The translations under genes and the position numbers were made by a program. The notes under the pieces are model-generated. The model worked only from the letters and a program-made list of their open reading frames with translations. It was not told the origin of the DNA and did not search any database. A stretch of DNA of 64,000 nt, taken from the NCBI RefSeq assembly GCF_000428765.1, contig NZ_AUAO01000001.1, positions 186,001 to 250,000 on the forward strand, read 5' to 3'. This document shows positions 40,424-47,466 of the stretch, in pieces. The stretch is from Brevundimonas aveniformis DSM 17977. GTDB lineage: Bacteria > Pseudomonadota > Alphaproteobacteria > Caulobacterales > Caulobacteraceae. Positions within the stretch are counted from its first letter, which is position 1. Each line of letters begins with the position of its first letter.

Positions 40424-41478
40424 CCTGCGCGACGACGCGGCCAGTGAAACTGATCGACCAGAGGCGACAACACACGATCATACGCCTTCAGCAGGGCCCC
40501 CACTTCGCGTGACCCGACCGCCGACGACAGGATGTGAGCGCCCTGGAACATGACCCCCTCGGCGGCCAGCGCCTGGCACAGGGCGGCTTCGAAGGCTGTG
40601 TCTCCGGCCACGACACTCCAGGACGGATCACCGTGGAGGGCCACCATCTGGTTGGCACCCGTGGCGATCAGGCGCATCTGAAGTTCAGCGACGATCTCGG
40701 CCCCGTTGACCTGTAGGCCTTGCGCGACGTCATCGCGGGCCACCCGCGATAGGACCACGTCAGCGGCCGCAAACGCGGCCAGATCCGGATGCGGGCCCTG
40801 GCGTTCGAACACCGAGAGCAGTTCCACCGAGCCGGTGACGGCACACAGCTCGCGTCCATTGGCCAGCGACGGACCGAAAACCACAGCGTCGGCACGAACC
40901 CCCGACAGACCCTGGGCACCTCCGCGATGCACGCGCAGGGCAGAGCGCCCCTCTTCAAAGATCAGCATGGCCCCGGCGCGATCCGCCAGCCGGCGAACAG
41001 CTTTCAGGAAGGACGGAGCTGCGTCCAGGGGACGAATGACGATAGCGGCCAGTTCACCGCCGCGCTCATCAACCAGGCCGATCAGGTCATCCAGCGAGCC
41101 GGCCACCGAGACGGCCTCGTCACAGAAGTAAGCCCCGTCCCGTCCGGTCACGGTTCGGGCGGCAACCAGCGCACCGGCGACGGCGTGGCCCAGAGTGGTT
41201 TCAAAGGCGACAGCCTCAGCATTGGGGGTCATGGCGGCGAGCCGGGCCGCAACCCGGGCCGGTAGGCCGCAAGCGGCGGGGTCAGCTGCTGCGGCTTCAA
41301 CCTCGGCATCATTCCACCCGAGCAGAATGGCTCCGTCAGCACTGACCAGGTCCAGGCGCTGAATACCGTCCGCCCCCTGCAGCCAGGACCCAGCCCGCGA
41401 GCGCGTGGACCGCAGGACCGAGGCGTAGTCGAGCGCGTCGATCCCCGCCTCCGTCGAAACCAAACTGAAGCGCGTCAT
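40420..41478 (-). CDS. Class III aminotransferase-fold protein lacking the PLP lysine
   Basis: A 352-residue protein aligned by eye to glutamate-1-semialdehyde aminomutase-like enzymes: 'MTPNAEAVAFETTLGHAV' and 'GAMLIFEEGRSALRVHRGGAQGL' (split here at the EEG) are recognisable. The PLP-binding Asp of 'DEV' is Glu-Glu-Gly, and the Schiff-base Lys of the 'GKxxxxG' motif is Pro in 'VFGPSLANGREL'. It should therefore not form the normal internal aldimine. It is somewhat shorter than active family members (about 420-430). The start at 41478 is followed by conserved residues. It is coupled to the degenerate aldo/keto reductase gene by ATGA. Confidence 0.75.
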   Translation of the reverse strand: MTRFSLVSTEAGIDALDYASVLRSTRSRAGSWLQGADGIQRLDLVSADGAILLGWNDAEVEAAAADPAACGLPARVAARLAAMTPNAEAVAFETTLGHAVAGALVAARTVTGRDGAYFCDEAVSVAGSLDDLIGLVDERGGELAAIVIRPLDAAPSFLKAVRRLADRAGAMLIFEEGRSALRVHRGGAQGLSGVRADAVVFGPSLANGRELCAVTGSVELLSVFERQGPHPDLAAFAAADVVLSRVARDDVAQGLQVNGAEIVAELQMRLIATGANQMVALHGDPSWSVVAGDTAFEAALCQALAAEGVMFQGAHILSSAVGSREVGALLKAYDRVLSPLVDQFHWPRRRAG

Positions 41479-41653
41479 GGCGCGTCCTCCAGGCCTTATG
41501 CCTAGTAACAATGATGGCCGAGAAACCTTAATGGTGGCTGAGCGGAAGCCTTATGGACCCTTAATGCACTTCGTTCGGCGATCTGAGCTCACTGGCGCCT
41601 TGTCAGGGCCCGCCAGCCACGGCAGCTTGGCCATATCATCAAAGGAATCACGC

Positions 41654-41953
41654 ATGACCGATCAGGATCACCAGTTTCAATCCGCCGCTTCGGCCCCCTC
41701 GAACGGCATGGCGATCGGCTCGCTGGTGCTCGGCATCCTGTCGATCGTGACCGCCATTATCCCCTTCGTCGGGATCGTCGCCTGGGTGCTGGCCCCGATC
41801 GGGTTGATCCTCGGGTTCCTGGCTCGCAAAAAGCCGGGTGGGCAGGGTCTGGCCATTGCCGGGATCGTCACCTCGGGCATTGGCCTGGTCATCTGCATTC
41901 TTTGGGTGGTCGGCTTCGGGGCCCTTGTCGCCGGGAACGCGGGGTCCTTCTAG
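41654..41953 (+). CDS. DUF4190-type small membrane protein
   Basis: A 99-residue inner-membrane protein with a polar N-terminal tail (1-18) and two or three helices. The pattern 'NGMAIGSLVLGILSIV' followed by 'WVLAPIGLILGFLARKKPGGQGLAIAGIV' (split at ARKK) is that of DUF4190 proteins. No function is known. It is a single gene, with 142 bases of non-coding DNA upstream and a minus-strand gene starting 13 bases after its stop. The ATG at 41654 directly precedes the conserved part. No stress-type promoter is visible before it. Confidence 0.82.
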   Translation: MTDQDHQFQSAASAPSNGMAIGSLVLGILSIVTAIIPFVGIVAWVLAPIGLILGFLARKKPGGQGLAIAGIVTSGIGLVICILWVVGFGALVAGNAGSF

Positions 41954-41965
41954 CCCCGACCCTGA

Positions 41966-42586
41966 TCAGTCGGCGTCCGGCTGGACGTCAGGATGAGCGG
42001 CCTGAAACGCGGGATGTTGGCTGGCCCGCGCCTCAATGTCGGCCAGCCGAGGCCAGGCCGAGACATCGACTTCAAAGCGGCGGGCGGAATAGATCTGCGG
42101 GATCAGGTAGCAGTCGACCAGGGTGGGCGTATCGCCATATGACCATCCGACGCCGTGACGCTCGACCAGGGATTCCAGCGCATCGAAGCCGGGCCGTATC
42201 CAGCTGGCGGCCCAGTCATTTGTGACGCCGCCCAGGGCCTGAACCGCTTTCAGAACTCGCAGGTTGTTCAACGGGTGGATGTCACAGCCGATGACGGCGG
42301 CCATGGCCCGCACCTGAGCCCGTCCTGCCGCATCGCCAGGCAACAGGGGCGGATCGGGAAAGCGTTCCTCAAGCCATTCCAGAATCGCCGGGCTCTGCGT
42401 CAAAATCTGCCCGTCGACCTCAAGAGCGGGAACCAGACCCTGCGGATTGAGAGCCAAAAAGACCTCTGACCGCTGGTCGCCGGCGCGGAGGTCCACCGGC
42501 ATCTGCTCATAGCTCAGGTCCTTGAGGTTGAGCGCAATGCGCGTGCGATACGACGTGCCCGAGCGCCAATAGCCATGCAGGATCAT
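41966..42586 (-). CDS. maiA: Maleylacetoacetate (or maleylpyruvate) isomerase, zeta-class GST
   Basis: A 206-residue glutathione S-transferase of the zeta class. The N-terminal motif 'GYWRSGTSYRTRIALNLK' carries the S-S/T-x-R glutathione-activating site; 'NPQGLVPALEVDG' and 'LTQSPAILEWLEE' bind glutathione. The C-terminal helical domain has 'NNLRVLKAV' and 'PTLVDCYLIPQIYSARRF'. It isomerises maleylacetoacetate (tyrosine route) or maleylpyruvate (gentisate route). The fumarylacetoacetase-family gene 11 bases upstream on the same strand supports either reading, and no ring-cleaving dioxygenase is nearby to decide. Confidence 0.9.
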   Translation of the reverse strand: MILHGYWRSGTSYRTRIALNLKDLSYEQMPVDLRAGDQRSEVFLALNPQGLVPALEVDGQILTQSPAILEWLEERFPDPPLLPGDAAGRAQVRAMAAVIGCDIHPLNNLRVLKAVQALGGVTNDWAASWIRPGFDALESLVERHGVGWSYGDTPTLVDCYLIPQIYSARRFEVDVSAWPRLADIEARASQHPAFQAAHPDVQPDAD

Positions 42587-42597
42587 TCCGGTCGTTC

Positions 42598-43284
42598 CTA
42601 GATAAGCGTGAATTCAAGGTCGGTCAGGCCTTCGACACGCGCCGTCACACGATCGCCATGATGAAGCGGGCCGACTCCTTCAGGCGTCCCGGTGAAGATC
42701 AGATCACCGGGAGCCAGCCGCCACAGGGTCGAGGCCTGGGCCACGACCTCGGCTGGCCCCCAGATCATGTCAGACAGGCTGCCGGTCTGGCGGGTCTTGC
42801 CATTGACCGACAACGAGATGTTGCCCATCGGCAGGGGCAGGTCGTGTATCGGCGTGATCGGGCCGATCGGGGCCGAAAAGTCAAAGCCCTTGGCCGCATC
42901 CCACGGACGACCGCTGGCCTTGGCCTCCGCCTGAAGATCGCGCCGCGTCAGATCAACACCGACGGCCCAACCGACGATCAGGCCGGCGGCGGATACAGGA
43001 TCCAGATCTGCGCCGCCATGGCCCAGGGCCACCACCAATTCGACCTCGTGGTGCAGATCGCGGGTACGACCGGGATAGGGCACCTCGCCTCCCAGAGGTA
43101 CCAACGCATCGGCCGGCTTGGAAAAGAAAAAGGGGGGGCGCCGTTCGGGGTCCGCCCCCATTTCGCGCGCATGGGCGGCATAGTTCTGACCGACGCACAG
43201 GACGCGACGCACCGCAAATCGCCGGTCACTTCCGACCACCGGCACACTGACCCGCTCAGCGGGCGGAAAAAGATACTCACTCAT
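42598..43284 (-). CDS. Fumarylacetoacetate hydrolase-family protein (likely fumarylpyruvate hydrolase type)
   Basis: A 228-residue enzyme of the short FAH family. Blocks present: 'VLCVGQNYAAHAREMG', 'PFFFSKPADAL', 'HHEVELVVALG' (metal-binding Glu residues), 'KGFDFSAPIGP' and 'LAPGDLIFTGTPEGVGPL'. The length matches fumarylpyruvate hydrolases and FAHD1-like enzymes and not full fumarylacetoacetase (about 420 residues). It hydrolyses the product of the downstream isomerase, giving fumarate plus pyruvate or acetoacetate. The two genes form an operon. The substrate is inferred from family and context. Confidence 0.88.
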   Translation of the reverse strand: MSEYLFPPAERVSVPVVGSDRRFAVRRVLCVGQNYAAHAREMGADPERRPPFFFSKPADALVPLGGEVPYPGRTRDLHHEVELVVALGHGGADLDPVSAAGLIVGWAVGVDLTRRDLQAEAKASGRPWDAAKGFDFSAPIGPITPIHDLPLPMGNISLSVNGKTRQTGSLSDMIWGPAEVVAQASTLWRLAPGDLIFTGTPEGVGPLHHGDRVTARVEGLTDLEFTLI

Positions 43285-43320
43285 GGCTTGGCCCTAGCCC
43301 CGATCGTCGTTTGCGGTAAA

Positions 43321-43345
43321 GGAACTCACGACAAGCTCTAGCGTT
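43321..43345 (+). promoter_or_regulatory. EcfG-type stress promoter (GGAAC-N16-CGTT)
   Basis: GGAAC at 43321-43325, a 16-base spacer, and CGTT at 43342-43345 match the alphaproteobacterial general-stress sigma factor consensus exactly. A start near 43352 would give a leader of about 48 bases before the DUF883-like gene at 43400. The stress regulator genes lie 4-5 kb downstream. Confidence 0.82.
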
Positions 43346-43399
43346 CAATCTTCAACTCGCCCATATGGCAGATATCAACGCTTTGCCGGAGACAAAGAC

Positions 43400-43753
43400 A
43401 TGGCCCGTACCGCCAGCACCAGTGCGCGTGAAGACGTCAAGAATGACCTCAAGGCCCTGAAGGAGGACCTCAAGGCCGTATCTCGCGAAGAGGCCGAGCG
43501 CCTACGCGAGATCGCGGCCAAGGCTGATGAGACCGTGCGTGAACGCTCGGCCGAGCTGCGCTCGCGCGCTCAACGCCTGTACGATCAGGGTGTGGAAAGC
43601 GGTCGCGAGTACTATGACGATGCCGCCGAGCGGTTCGACGAGTATCAACGCTACGTGTCCGAGCGCGTTCAGGAGAAGCCGCTGGCTTCGACCGGGATCG
43701 CCCTGGGCGTCGGCGTGATCATCGGCCTGCTGCTGGCGGGCGGCCGCCGTTGA
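43400..43753 (+). CDS. DUF883 (ElaB/YqjD-like) membrane-anchored stress protein
   Basis: A 117-residue protein with a charged, helical coiled-coil N-terminal part ('DVKNDLKALKEDLKAVSREEAE' region), then a 'YVSERVQEKPLASTGIALGVGVIIGLLLAG' C-terminal segment (split here at EKP) with one transmembrane helix and a short Arg tail. This is the architecture of ElaB/YqjD proteins, which tether ribosomes to the inner membrane in stationary phase in E. coli. A consensus EcfG promoter stands 55 bases upstream. It shares one base with the next gene (TGATG). Confidence 0.88.
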   Translation: MARTASTSAREDVKNDLKALKEDLKAVSREEAERLREIAAKADETVRERSAELRSRAQRLYDQGVESGREYYDDAAERFDEYQRYVSERVQEKPLASTGIALGVGVIIGLLLAGGRR

Positions 43754-44142
43754 TGTTTGGCCAGGGCCTGGTGAAGAGGGCCGCGGCCCTTGCGGCGGTG
43801 GCGGCGTGCGTATTCGTCGCCGTCACGGCGCTCGGCTTCGCCATCTATGCGGCCCTTGCGATCTGGTTGATCCCGGCGGGGGCAGCGGCGGTCACCGCCC
43901 TGCTTTTCGCGGCGGTTGCCGGTGGAACTGCGCTGATCATGGCCGGACCGCGTGAGCCGGAGCCTCAGGACGAACCCGCCGGAATTCAGGATCGGATCGT
44001 CACCCTGTTCAGCCAGCGGCCAATTCTGGGGACCGTGGCCGGACTGGCAGCCGGCTGGATTTTCCTGCGGAATCCGGCGCTCGCCACGATGGTGGCGGCC
44101 GTGATGACGGACCGGCCAACGCCGACCCGACGCCGCCGATAG
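43753..44142 (+). CDS. Membrane protein coupled to the DUF883 gene
   Basis: A 129-residue protein with two strong helices (about 10-30 and 38-63), a Pro/Glu-rich cytoplasmic or periplasmic stretch, a third weaker helix (about 94-115) and a basic tail 'PTPTRRRR'. The pattern is like the small phage-holin-like or YqjE-like proteins that often follow elaB/yqjD-type genes. The ATG at 43753 overlaps the upstream stop by one base, so both are on the EcfG-driven transcript. The function is unknown. Confidence 0.72.
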   Translation: MFGQGLVKRAAALAAVAACVFVAVTALGFAIYAALAIWLIPAGAAAVTALLFAAVAGGTALIMAGPREPEPQDEPAGIQDRIVTLFSQRPILGTVAGLAAGWIFLRNPALATMVAAVMTDRPTPTRRRR

Positions 44143-44208
44143 GGTCCAAGCCCGAACGAACGCAAAAGTGCCGCGCGCTCACCGCTGCGACATTTTTCCT
44201 GGGCGCGA

Positions 44209-44997
44209 TCAGCTGCGCCGGCGCTCCAGATGCCAGGTTCGCATGGGTTCAAATCCCGAACCGACCCAGCCCATGGCCGTGACCGTGATGTTCGCATCGT
44301 CCCAAGTCACGACATTGAAGGATGGCGGAAAGCCGCGCTCTCGTTCTGAGAGGGTGCCGCAACCGACGGCATGACAGCCTGTGATGCCGACCCCGATCGG
44401 CAGGGCAAAGGGGACATGCACATGCCCCGTCATGATCAAATCCACCCTGGCCTCGGCAAAGATCTGAGCGGCCTCGGGCCCACGTTTGACCTCCCCGGTC
44501 ATTGGCGCACCGATCATTTCGACGAGCGGATGGTGACAGGCGAGGATGCGCAGGGTTGACGGATCCGAAGCCTTGAGGGCCTGAGCCGCTCTCTGCGTCT
44601 GTTCGAGGTCAATGACGCCCTTGGACCAGTTCGGTCGAGCCTGCCAACCGCGCGCGGTTGTTACCCCCCGAACCATGAAGCCGTCGCCGACAAACTCATG
44701 GTCGTGAGCGGGGTGACCCGTCGTCTGTTCAAACATCTGCCAGGGATGAAAGACACGATCAGCCAGGCTCCAGTACGGCACATCGTGATTGCCCACGATC
44801 ACGAAGACCGGATCGGGCAGCTCAGACAGCCACCCAGCGGCGGCCTCAAACTCGCGGCGATAGCCCTGCTGGGTGATATCACCGGTGATCAGCACCAGAT
44901 CCGGCTGCTCAGCCTGACAATAGGCCGTCGCCGCCGCCACAGCGGCCTTGTTCTCGGCCCCGAAATGAACATCCGACAATTGGATGATGCAACCCAT
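44209..44997 (-). CDS. Calcineurin-type metallophosphoesterase
   Basis: A 262-residue enzyme with the full set of metallophosphoesterase motifs: 'QLSDVHFG' (D, H), 'LITGDITQQG' (GD), 'VIVGNHDVPYW' (GNHD), and 'MTGHVHVPF' (GHxH). It binds two metal ions and resembles CpdA-like phosphodiesterases and 3',5'-cyclic-nucleotide or phospholipid hydrolases. It starts on the last base of the lipid-kinase-like gene (TGATG), so the pair is one transcript, probably from the EcfG-type promoter at 45923. The substrate cannot be deduced. The 66 bases after it to the convergent gene hold only a weak dyad. Confidence 0.88.
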   Translation of the reverse strand: MGCIIQLSDVHFGAENKAAVAAATAYCQAEQPDLVLITGDITQQGYRREFEAAAGWLSELPDPVFVIVGNHDVPYWSLADRVFHPWQMFEQTTGHPAHDHEFVGDGFMVRGVTTARGWQARPNWSKGVIDLEQTQRAAQALKASDPSTLRILACHHPLVEMIGAPMTGEVKRGPEAAQIFAEARVDLIMTGHVHVPFALPIGVGITGCHAVGCGTLSERERGFPPSFNVVTWDDANITVTAMGWVGSGFEPMRTWHLERRRS

Positions 44998-45914
44998 CAG
45001 GCCTCGGCCTCTGGAGCTTGAGCCCTGGGAGCCAAAGCCCGGAACGCAACCGGAAGGAACCGTATCTCGGCATCGGTCGACAATCGGGTTGTCTCACCAT
45101 CGAGAAGCGCCGGAATCCGAGATCGTGACCAGGCATGGGCGCGCTTGACGATCTTGGTATCTACGCTGGGATCGTCGCGCCAGTTCGAAAAGACAGCATT
45201 GGCAGCCAGTCGAAAGGCCTCGCGCGCGTCGGACGTCCTCATCACCGCGGCCTCAAGGCCGCTGTTGTCCGTCAGCGCCATCGAAATCAGCGGAGAAATT
45301 AGGACTAAAGCCTCGGCGCGTTGAAGCTCTCCACGATCGAGCCGGTAACGCACCCGGCCCATGAAGGCCTTTTTGAAGGCCCAGCGCGCCTGGGCAAGGC
45401 TGCGCACGATCCGACCTTCACGCAGAGCTTCGCGCGCCGGGGCCCACAAGGCCGCGGGCCCGAGGATGGCCGCGCAATAGAAGGGTTCGCCGTCAACGAC
45501 ACCGCCGGCGATCTCGCGAACCTCTCCCTCTTCAAGAGCCAGGCTCAAGGCGGCTCGCCAATCGGTGACACCGTAAACCGCCTTGGGCAGCATATTCATC
45601 GTCCCCCCCGGCAGGGGGGCGACCAGCGGGCCGTCCGGCCCGGCCCGCGATGCCACGGCGCGAACAGTGCCGTCCCCGGCCAGCACAATGATCAGGTCAG
45701 GGCTATCAGCGAAGGCCTGATCCAGCACGTCGGAGAAGTTGCCCGATTCAAGCACATGAATACGCGCCTCGATCCCGCGCTCCAGGAGTTCCTGGCGCAG
45801 GTCATCGGGTGCCATCTCCGACACGCTGCCCGAACGCGGGTTGACGATCGCAACGATCCGTTTGAGGCGCAGCGCCCCAGGTCGCGTCGAAATGCGCGTT
45901 GATTCAGGCTTCAT
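44997..45914 (-). CDS. Diacylglycerol/lipid kinase-family protein
   Basis: A 305-residue protein of the DAGK catalytic family. 'RIVAIVNPRSGS' opens the fold, 'IIVLAGDGTVRAVASRA' contains the GDGT ATP-binding motif, 'PLPGGTMNMLPKAVYG' is the substrate loop, and a beta-sandwich second domain follows. Bacterial relatives (YegS, BmrU, DgkB) phosphorylate lipids at the membrane. An exact EcfG-type promoter ends nine bases before the ATG, so the mRNA would be almost leaderless. It is coupled to the metallophosphoesterase gene. This suggests stress-induced lipid turnover, which is inference. Confidence 0.87.
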   Translation of the reverse strand: MKPESTRISTRPGALRLKRIVAIVNPRSGSVSEMAPDDLRQELLERGIEARIHVLESGNFSDVLDQAFADSPDLIIVLAGDGTVRAVASRAGPDGPLVAPLPGGTMNMLPKAVYGVTDWRAALSLALEEGEVREIAGGVVDGEPFYCAAILGPAALWAPAREALREGRIVRSLAQARWAFKKAFMGRVRYRLDRGELQRAEALVLISPLISMALTDNSGLEAAVMRTSDAREAFRLAANAVFSNWRDDPSVDTKIVKRAHAWSRSRIPALLDGETTRLSTDAEIRFLPVAFRALAPRAQAPEAEA

Positions 45915-45922
45915 CTCAGGCG

Positions 45923-45947
45923 AACGCCCCGCTCAACAGGGAGTTCC
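45923..45947 (-). promoter_or_regulatory. EcfG-type stress promoter for the lipid kinase gene, predicted leaderless
   Basis: On the minus strand GGAAC (45947-45943), 16 bases, then CGTT (45926-45923). Only eight bases separate CGTT from the ATG at 45914, so a start about seven bases after the -10 would leave a leader of about two bases. Confidence 0.75.
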
Positions 45948-45958
45948 ACCCGACGTGA

Positions 45959-46306
45959 TCAGCCGCCCTTGAGCTCTTCAGCGGCGCGGTCAGCACCTTG
46001 CTCAACAGCGTCACCGGCTTCTTCGGCAGCGTCACCGGCCGCTTCGGCCGCATCGCCGGCGGCTTCAGCCGCGGCGTCCGCAGCGTTGCCGCCCGTCACC
46101 ATGTTCCAGCCCGCCGAGATCCAGCCATCGACGCGGCCACCGGCCGACGCGACCGAACCGCCCGCAATCGACAGGCCCAACACCAGCGCCCCGAACAGAG
46201 CGAGCAGCGTCACGATCAACCCCACAAAGGGATTGGACCCACTGCGGCGTCCGCGCCGTTCCCAGACCGGGCCGGCGCCCGCCAGATTGTCGCCGTCATC
46301 CGCCAT
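45959..46306 (-). CDS. Small membrane protein with Ala/Asp/Glu repeat tail
   Basis: A 115-residue protein. The N-terminal 22 residues are polar and basic, followed by one transmembrane helix (about 26-55). The C-terminal part is a low-complexity repeat of 'AGDAAE' units (about 72-115), predicted to be a helix in the periplasm or cytoplasm. I recognise no family. It is the only minus-strand gene between the lipid kinase and the dyad at 46341, and is probably controlled from there. A plus-strand open frame over the same bases is a mirror of the repeats and is rejected. Confidence 0.65.
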   Translation of the reverse strand: MADDGDNLAGAGPVWERRGRRSGSNPFVGLIVTLLALFGALVLGLSIAGGSVASAGGRVDGWISAGWNMVTGGNAADAAAEAAGDAAEAAGDAAEEAGDAVEQGADRAAEELKGG

Positions 46307-46340
46307 ATCTATTCCCCCTCACTCGGTATGCTAGGATGTG

Positions 46341-46365
46341 ACCTTACCTGGTCCCCAGGTAAGGT
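46341..46365. promoter_or_regulatory. Perfect 11-base inverted repeat, candidate operator
   Basis: ACCTTACCTGG (46341-46351) and CCAGGTAAGGT (46355-46365) are perfect complements separated by TCC. It lies 35 bases upstream of the minus-strand gene at 46306 and 31 bases before the EcfG-type promoter of the plus-strand gene. There is no T-run on either side, so it is more likely a repressor site than a terminator. Confidence 0.65.
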
Positions 46366-46395
46366 TAACTCAACAGAAGTCTGCCGCATAGTCGC

Positions 46396-46420
46396 GGAAC
46401 CTTGACCGCAATCCAGCGTT
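46396..46420 (+). promoter_or_regulatory. EcfG-type stress promoter (GGAAC-N16-CGTT)
   Basis: GGAAC at 46396-46400, 16 bases, CGTT at 46417-46420: an exact match to the general-stress sigma consensus. The expected start near 46427 gives a 24-base leader with GGGAGAAA before the ATG at 46451. Confidence 0.85.
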
Positions 46421-46450
46421 CTCGCCTACGGAGCGAAAGGGAGAAACTCC

Positions 46451-46780
46451 ATGATCAAAACGATTCCTGTCGTAGCCGCCGCCGCCCTCGCGTTGGCCGG
46501 ATGCACGACAACCGGCAACGTCGAACGAAATGCTGCCGGCGGGGCCGCCATTGGTGCCCTGGCAGGGGCCATCATCGGCAATAATGTCGGCGACGGAAAT
46601 GCCGGACGCGGCGCGGCTATCGGTGCCGTTGTCGGCGGCGTGGCCGGGGCCGTTCGTGGTTCGCAGCAGGACCGCGAGGCCCGCAACCTGTCGCGTCAGT
46701 ACGACAGCCGCTACGGTCGCTACTACTACTGCTATCCCGAAGGCGATTGCTATTGGGAAGACGGCACCCGCCGCTACTAG
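46451..46780 (+). CDS. Glycine-zipper lipoprotein
   Basis: A 109-residue predicted lipoprotein. The signal peptide ends in the lipobox LALAGC (Cys17). A glycine-zipper segment follows ('GGAAIGALAGAIIGNNVGDG' and 'GRGAAIGAVVGGVAGAVRG'), as in SlyB/OsmB-like proteins. The C-terminal part is Tyr-rich with 'YYYCYPEGDCYW' containing two cysteines. It probably sits in the outer membrane and strengthens the envelope during stress. It has its own EcfG-type promoter and a terminator after it, so it is monocistronic. Confidence 0.86.
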   Translation: MIKTIPVVAAAALALAGCTTTGNVERNAAGGAAIGALAGAIIGNNVGDGNAGRGAAIGAVVGGVAGAVRGSQQDREARNLSRQYDSRYGRYYYCYPEGDCYWEDGTRRY

Positions 46781-46802
46781 GCGCCGGATGACGGACTGAA
46801 TG

Positions 46803-46845
46803 CAGAGGCGGCTCGCCCCCGGGGTGGGTCGCCTTTTGCTTTTTG
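46803..46845 (+). terminator. Rho-independent terminator after the glycine-zipper gene
   Basis: AGGCGGCTCGCCC (46806-46818) can pair with GGGTGGGTCGCCT (46822-46834) through Watson-Crick and G-T pairs, followed by TTTGCTTTTTG. It lies about 25 bases after the stop. Confidence 0.7.
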
Positions 46846-46867
46846 CGACCAGAGGGAGGGCGTAACG

Positions 46868-47314
46868 ATGAAAAAGACGATCTTGGTGACGGTGCTGGCA
46901 ATGGCCGGGCTGTCAGGCTGTTCAAGCCTGGGTTTCGGAAGTCGCTCCGACCTAGTGGTTGATCCAACCGCTTGTCGCGAGACGGCTGTACCGATCTACT
47001 TTGAGGAAGGTCAGGCTGGCCTGACGGCCCCTGCACACGAACTGATCCGCAACGGGGCGGACGCCCTGCGCGGGTGCCACATCGACCGGGTGCGGATTGT
47101 CGGCCTGGCCAGCGCCAGCGGCAGCGCAGCCGCCAATATGACGCTGTCAGAGCGCCGGGCCCTGACCGTCGCCCGGGCCCTGGCCGATGCGGGGCTCCCG
47201 ACCCCGACGTTCGATGTCGAGGCTGCGGGTGAAGAAGGCGCACGCGAGGGCGGCGTCAGCGAGCCCGTCCGTCGACGGGTCGAGGTCATCATTGAGGCCC
47301 GTCCGGGGGGCTGA
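46868..47314 (+). CDS. OmpA-family lipoprotein
   Basis: A 148-residue predicted lipoprotein: signal peptide with lipobox AGLSGC (Cys18), then an OmpA-type peptidoglycan-binding domain. Recognisable parts are 'VPIYFEEGQAGLTAPAHELI', 'VRIVGLASASGSAAANMTLSERRALTVARALADAG' (split at ASGS, the NxxLSxxRA-type motif) and 'RRVEVIIEA'. It would anchor the outer membrane to the wall. GAGGGAGGG precedes the ATG. Its 3' end is overlapped from the other strand by a possible stress-induced RNA starting near 47392. Confidence 0.85.
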   Translation: MKKTILVTVLAMAGLSGCSSLGFGSRSDLVVDPTACRETAVPIYFEEGQAGLTAPAHELIRNGADALRGCHIDRVRIVGLASASGSAAANMTLSERRALTVARALADAGLPTPTFDVEAAGEEGAREGGVSEPVRRRVEVIIEARPGG

Positions 47315-47330
47315 CTCAGCTGAGGAGGAG

Positions 47331-47392
47331 GTGCGGAGGCAGCAGGCCGATCTACGCCGGCCATTTGTCGGGGGGCGTCGCCGCCTCCGCAC
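47331..47392 (-). ncRNA. Candidate stress-induced small RNA (GsrN-like?)
   Basis: An exact EcfG-type promoter on the minus strand (47399-47423) points at DNA with no minus-strand gene. A transcript starting at about 47392 begins with GTGCGGAGGC, which pairs perfectly with GCCTCCGCAC ending at 47331, closing a 62-base structure. Inside are a C-rich loop (ACGCCCCCCGAC) and a GGCCG/CGGCC hairpin. The layout recalls GsrN, the sigma-T-dependent small RNA of Caulobacter with a C-rich 5' loop; homology is from memory and unproven. The RNA may extend into the ompA-like gene as antisense; no T-run marks its end. Confidence 0.5.
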
Positions 47393-47398
47393 GACATC

Positions 47399-47423
47399 AA
47401 CGCCGATAAACGACAGCCGTTCC
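47399..47423 (-). promoter_or_regulatory. EcfG-type promoter without a downstream protein gene
   Basis: Minus strand GGAAC (47423-47419), 16 bases, CGTT (47402-47399): an exact consensus. Six bases after CGTT the perfect inverted repeat begins. Confidence 0.78.
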
Positions 47424-47466
47424 CGACGAACGCGACATCGCTGTGGAAAACTGTCTGCGTGCCCGA

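Noticed and set aside
44237..44262. GGGTTCAAATCCC block resembling a tRNA T arm
   Set aside because: No acceptor, D or anticodon arm surrounds it, and it encodes residues near the C terminus of the metallophosphoesterase.
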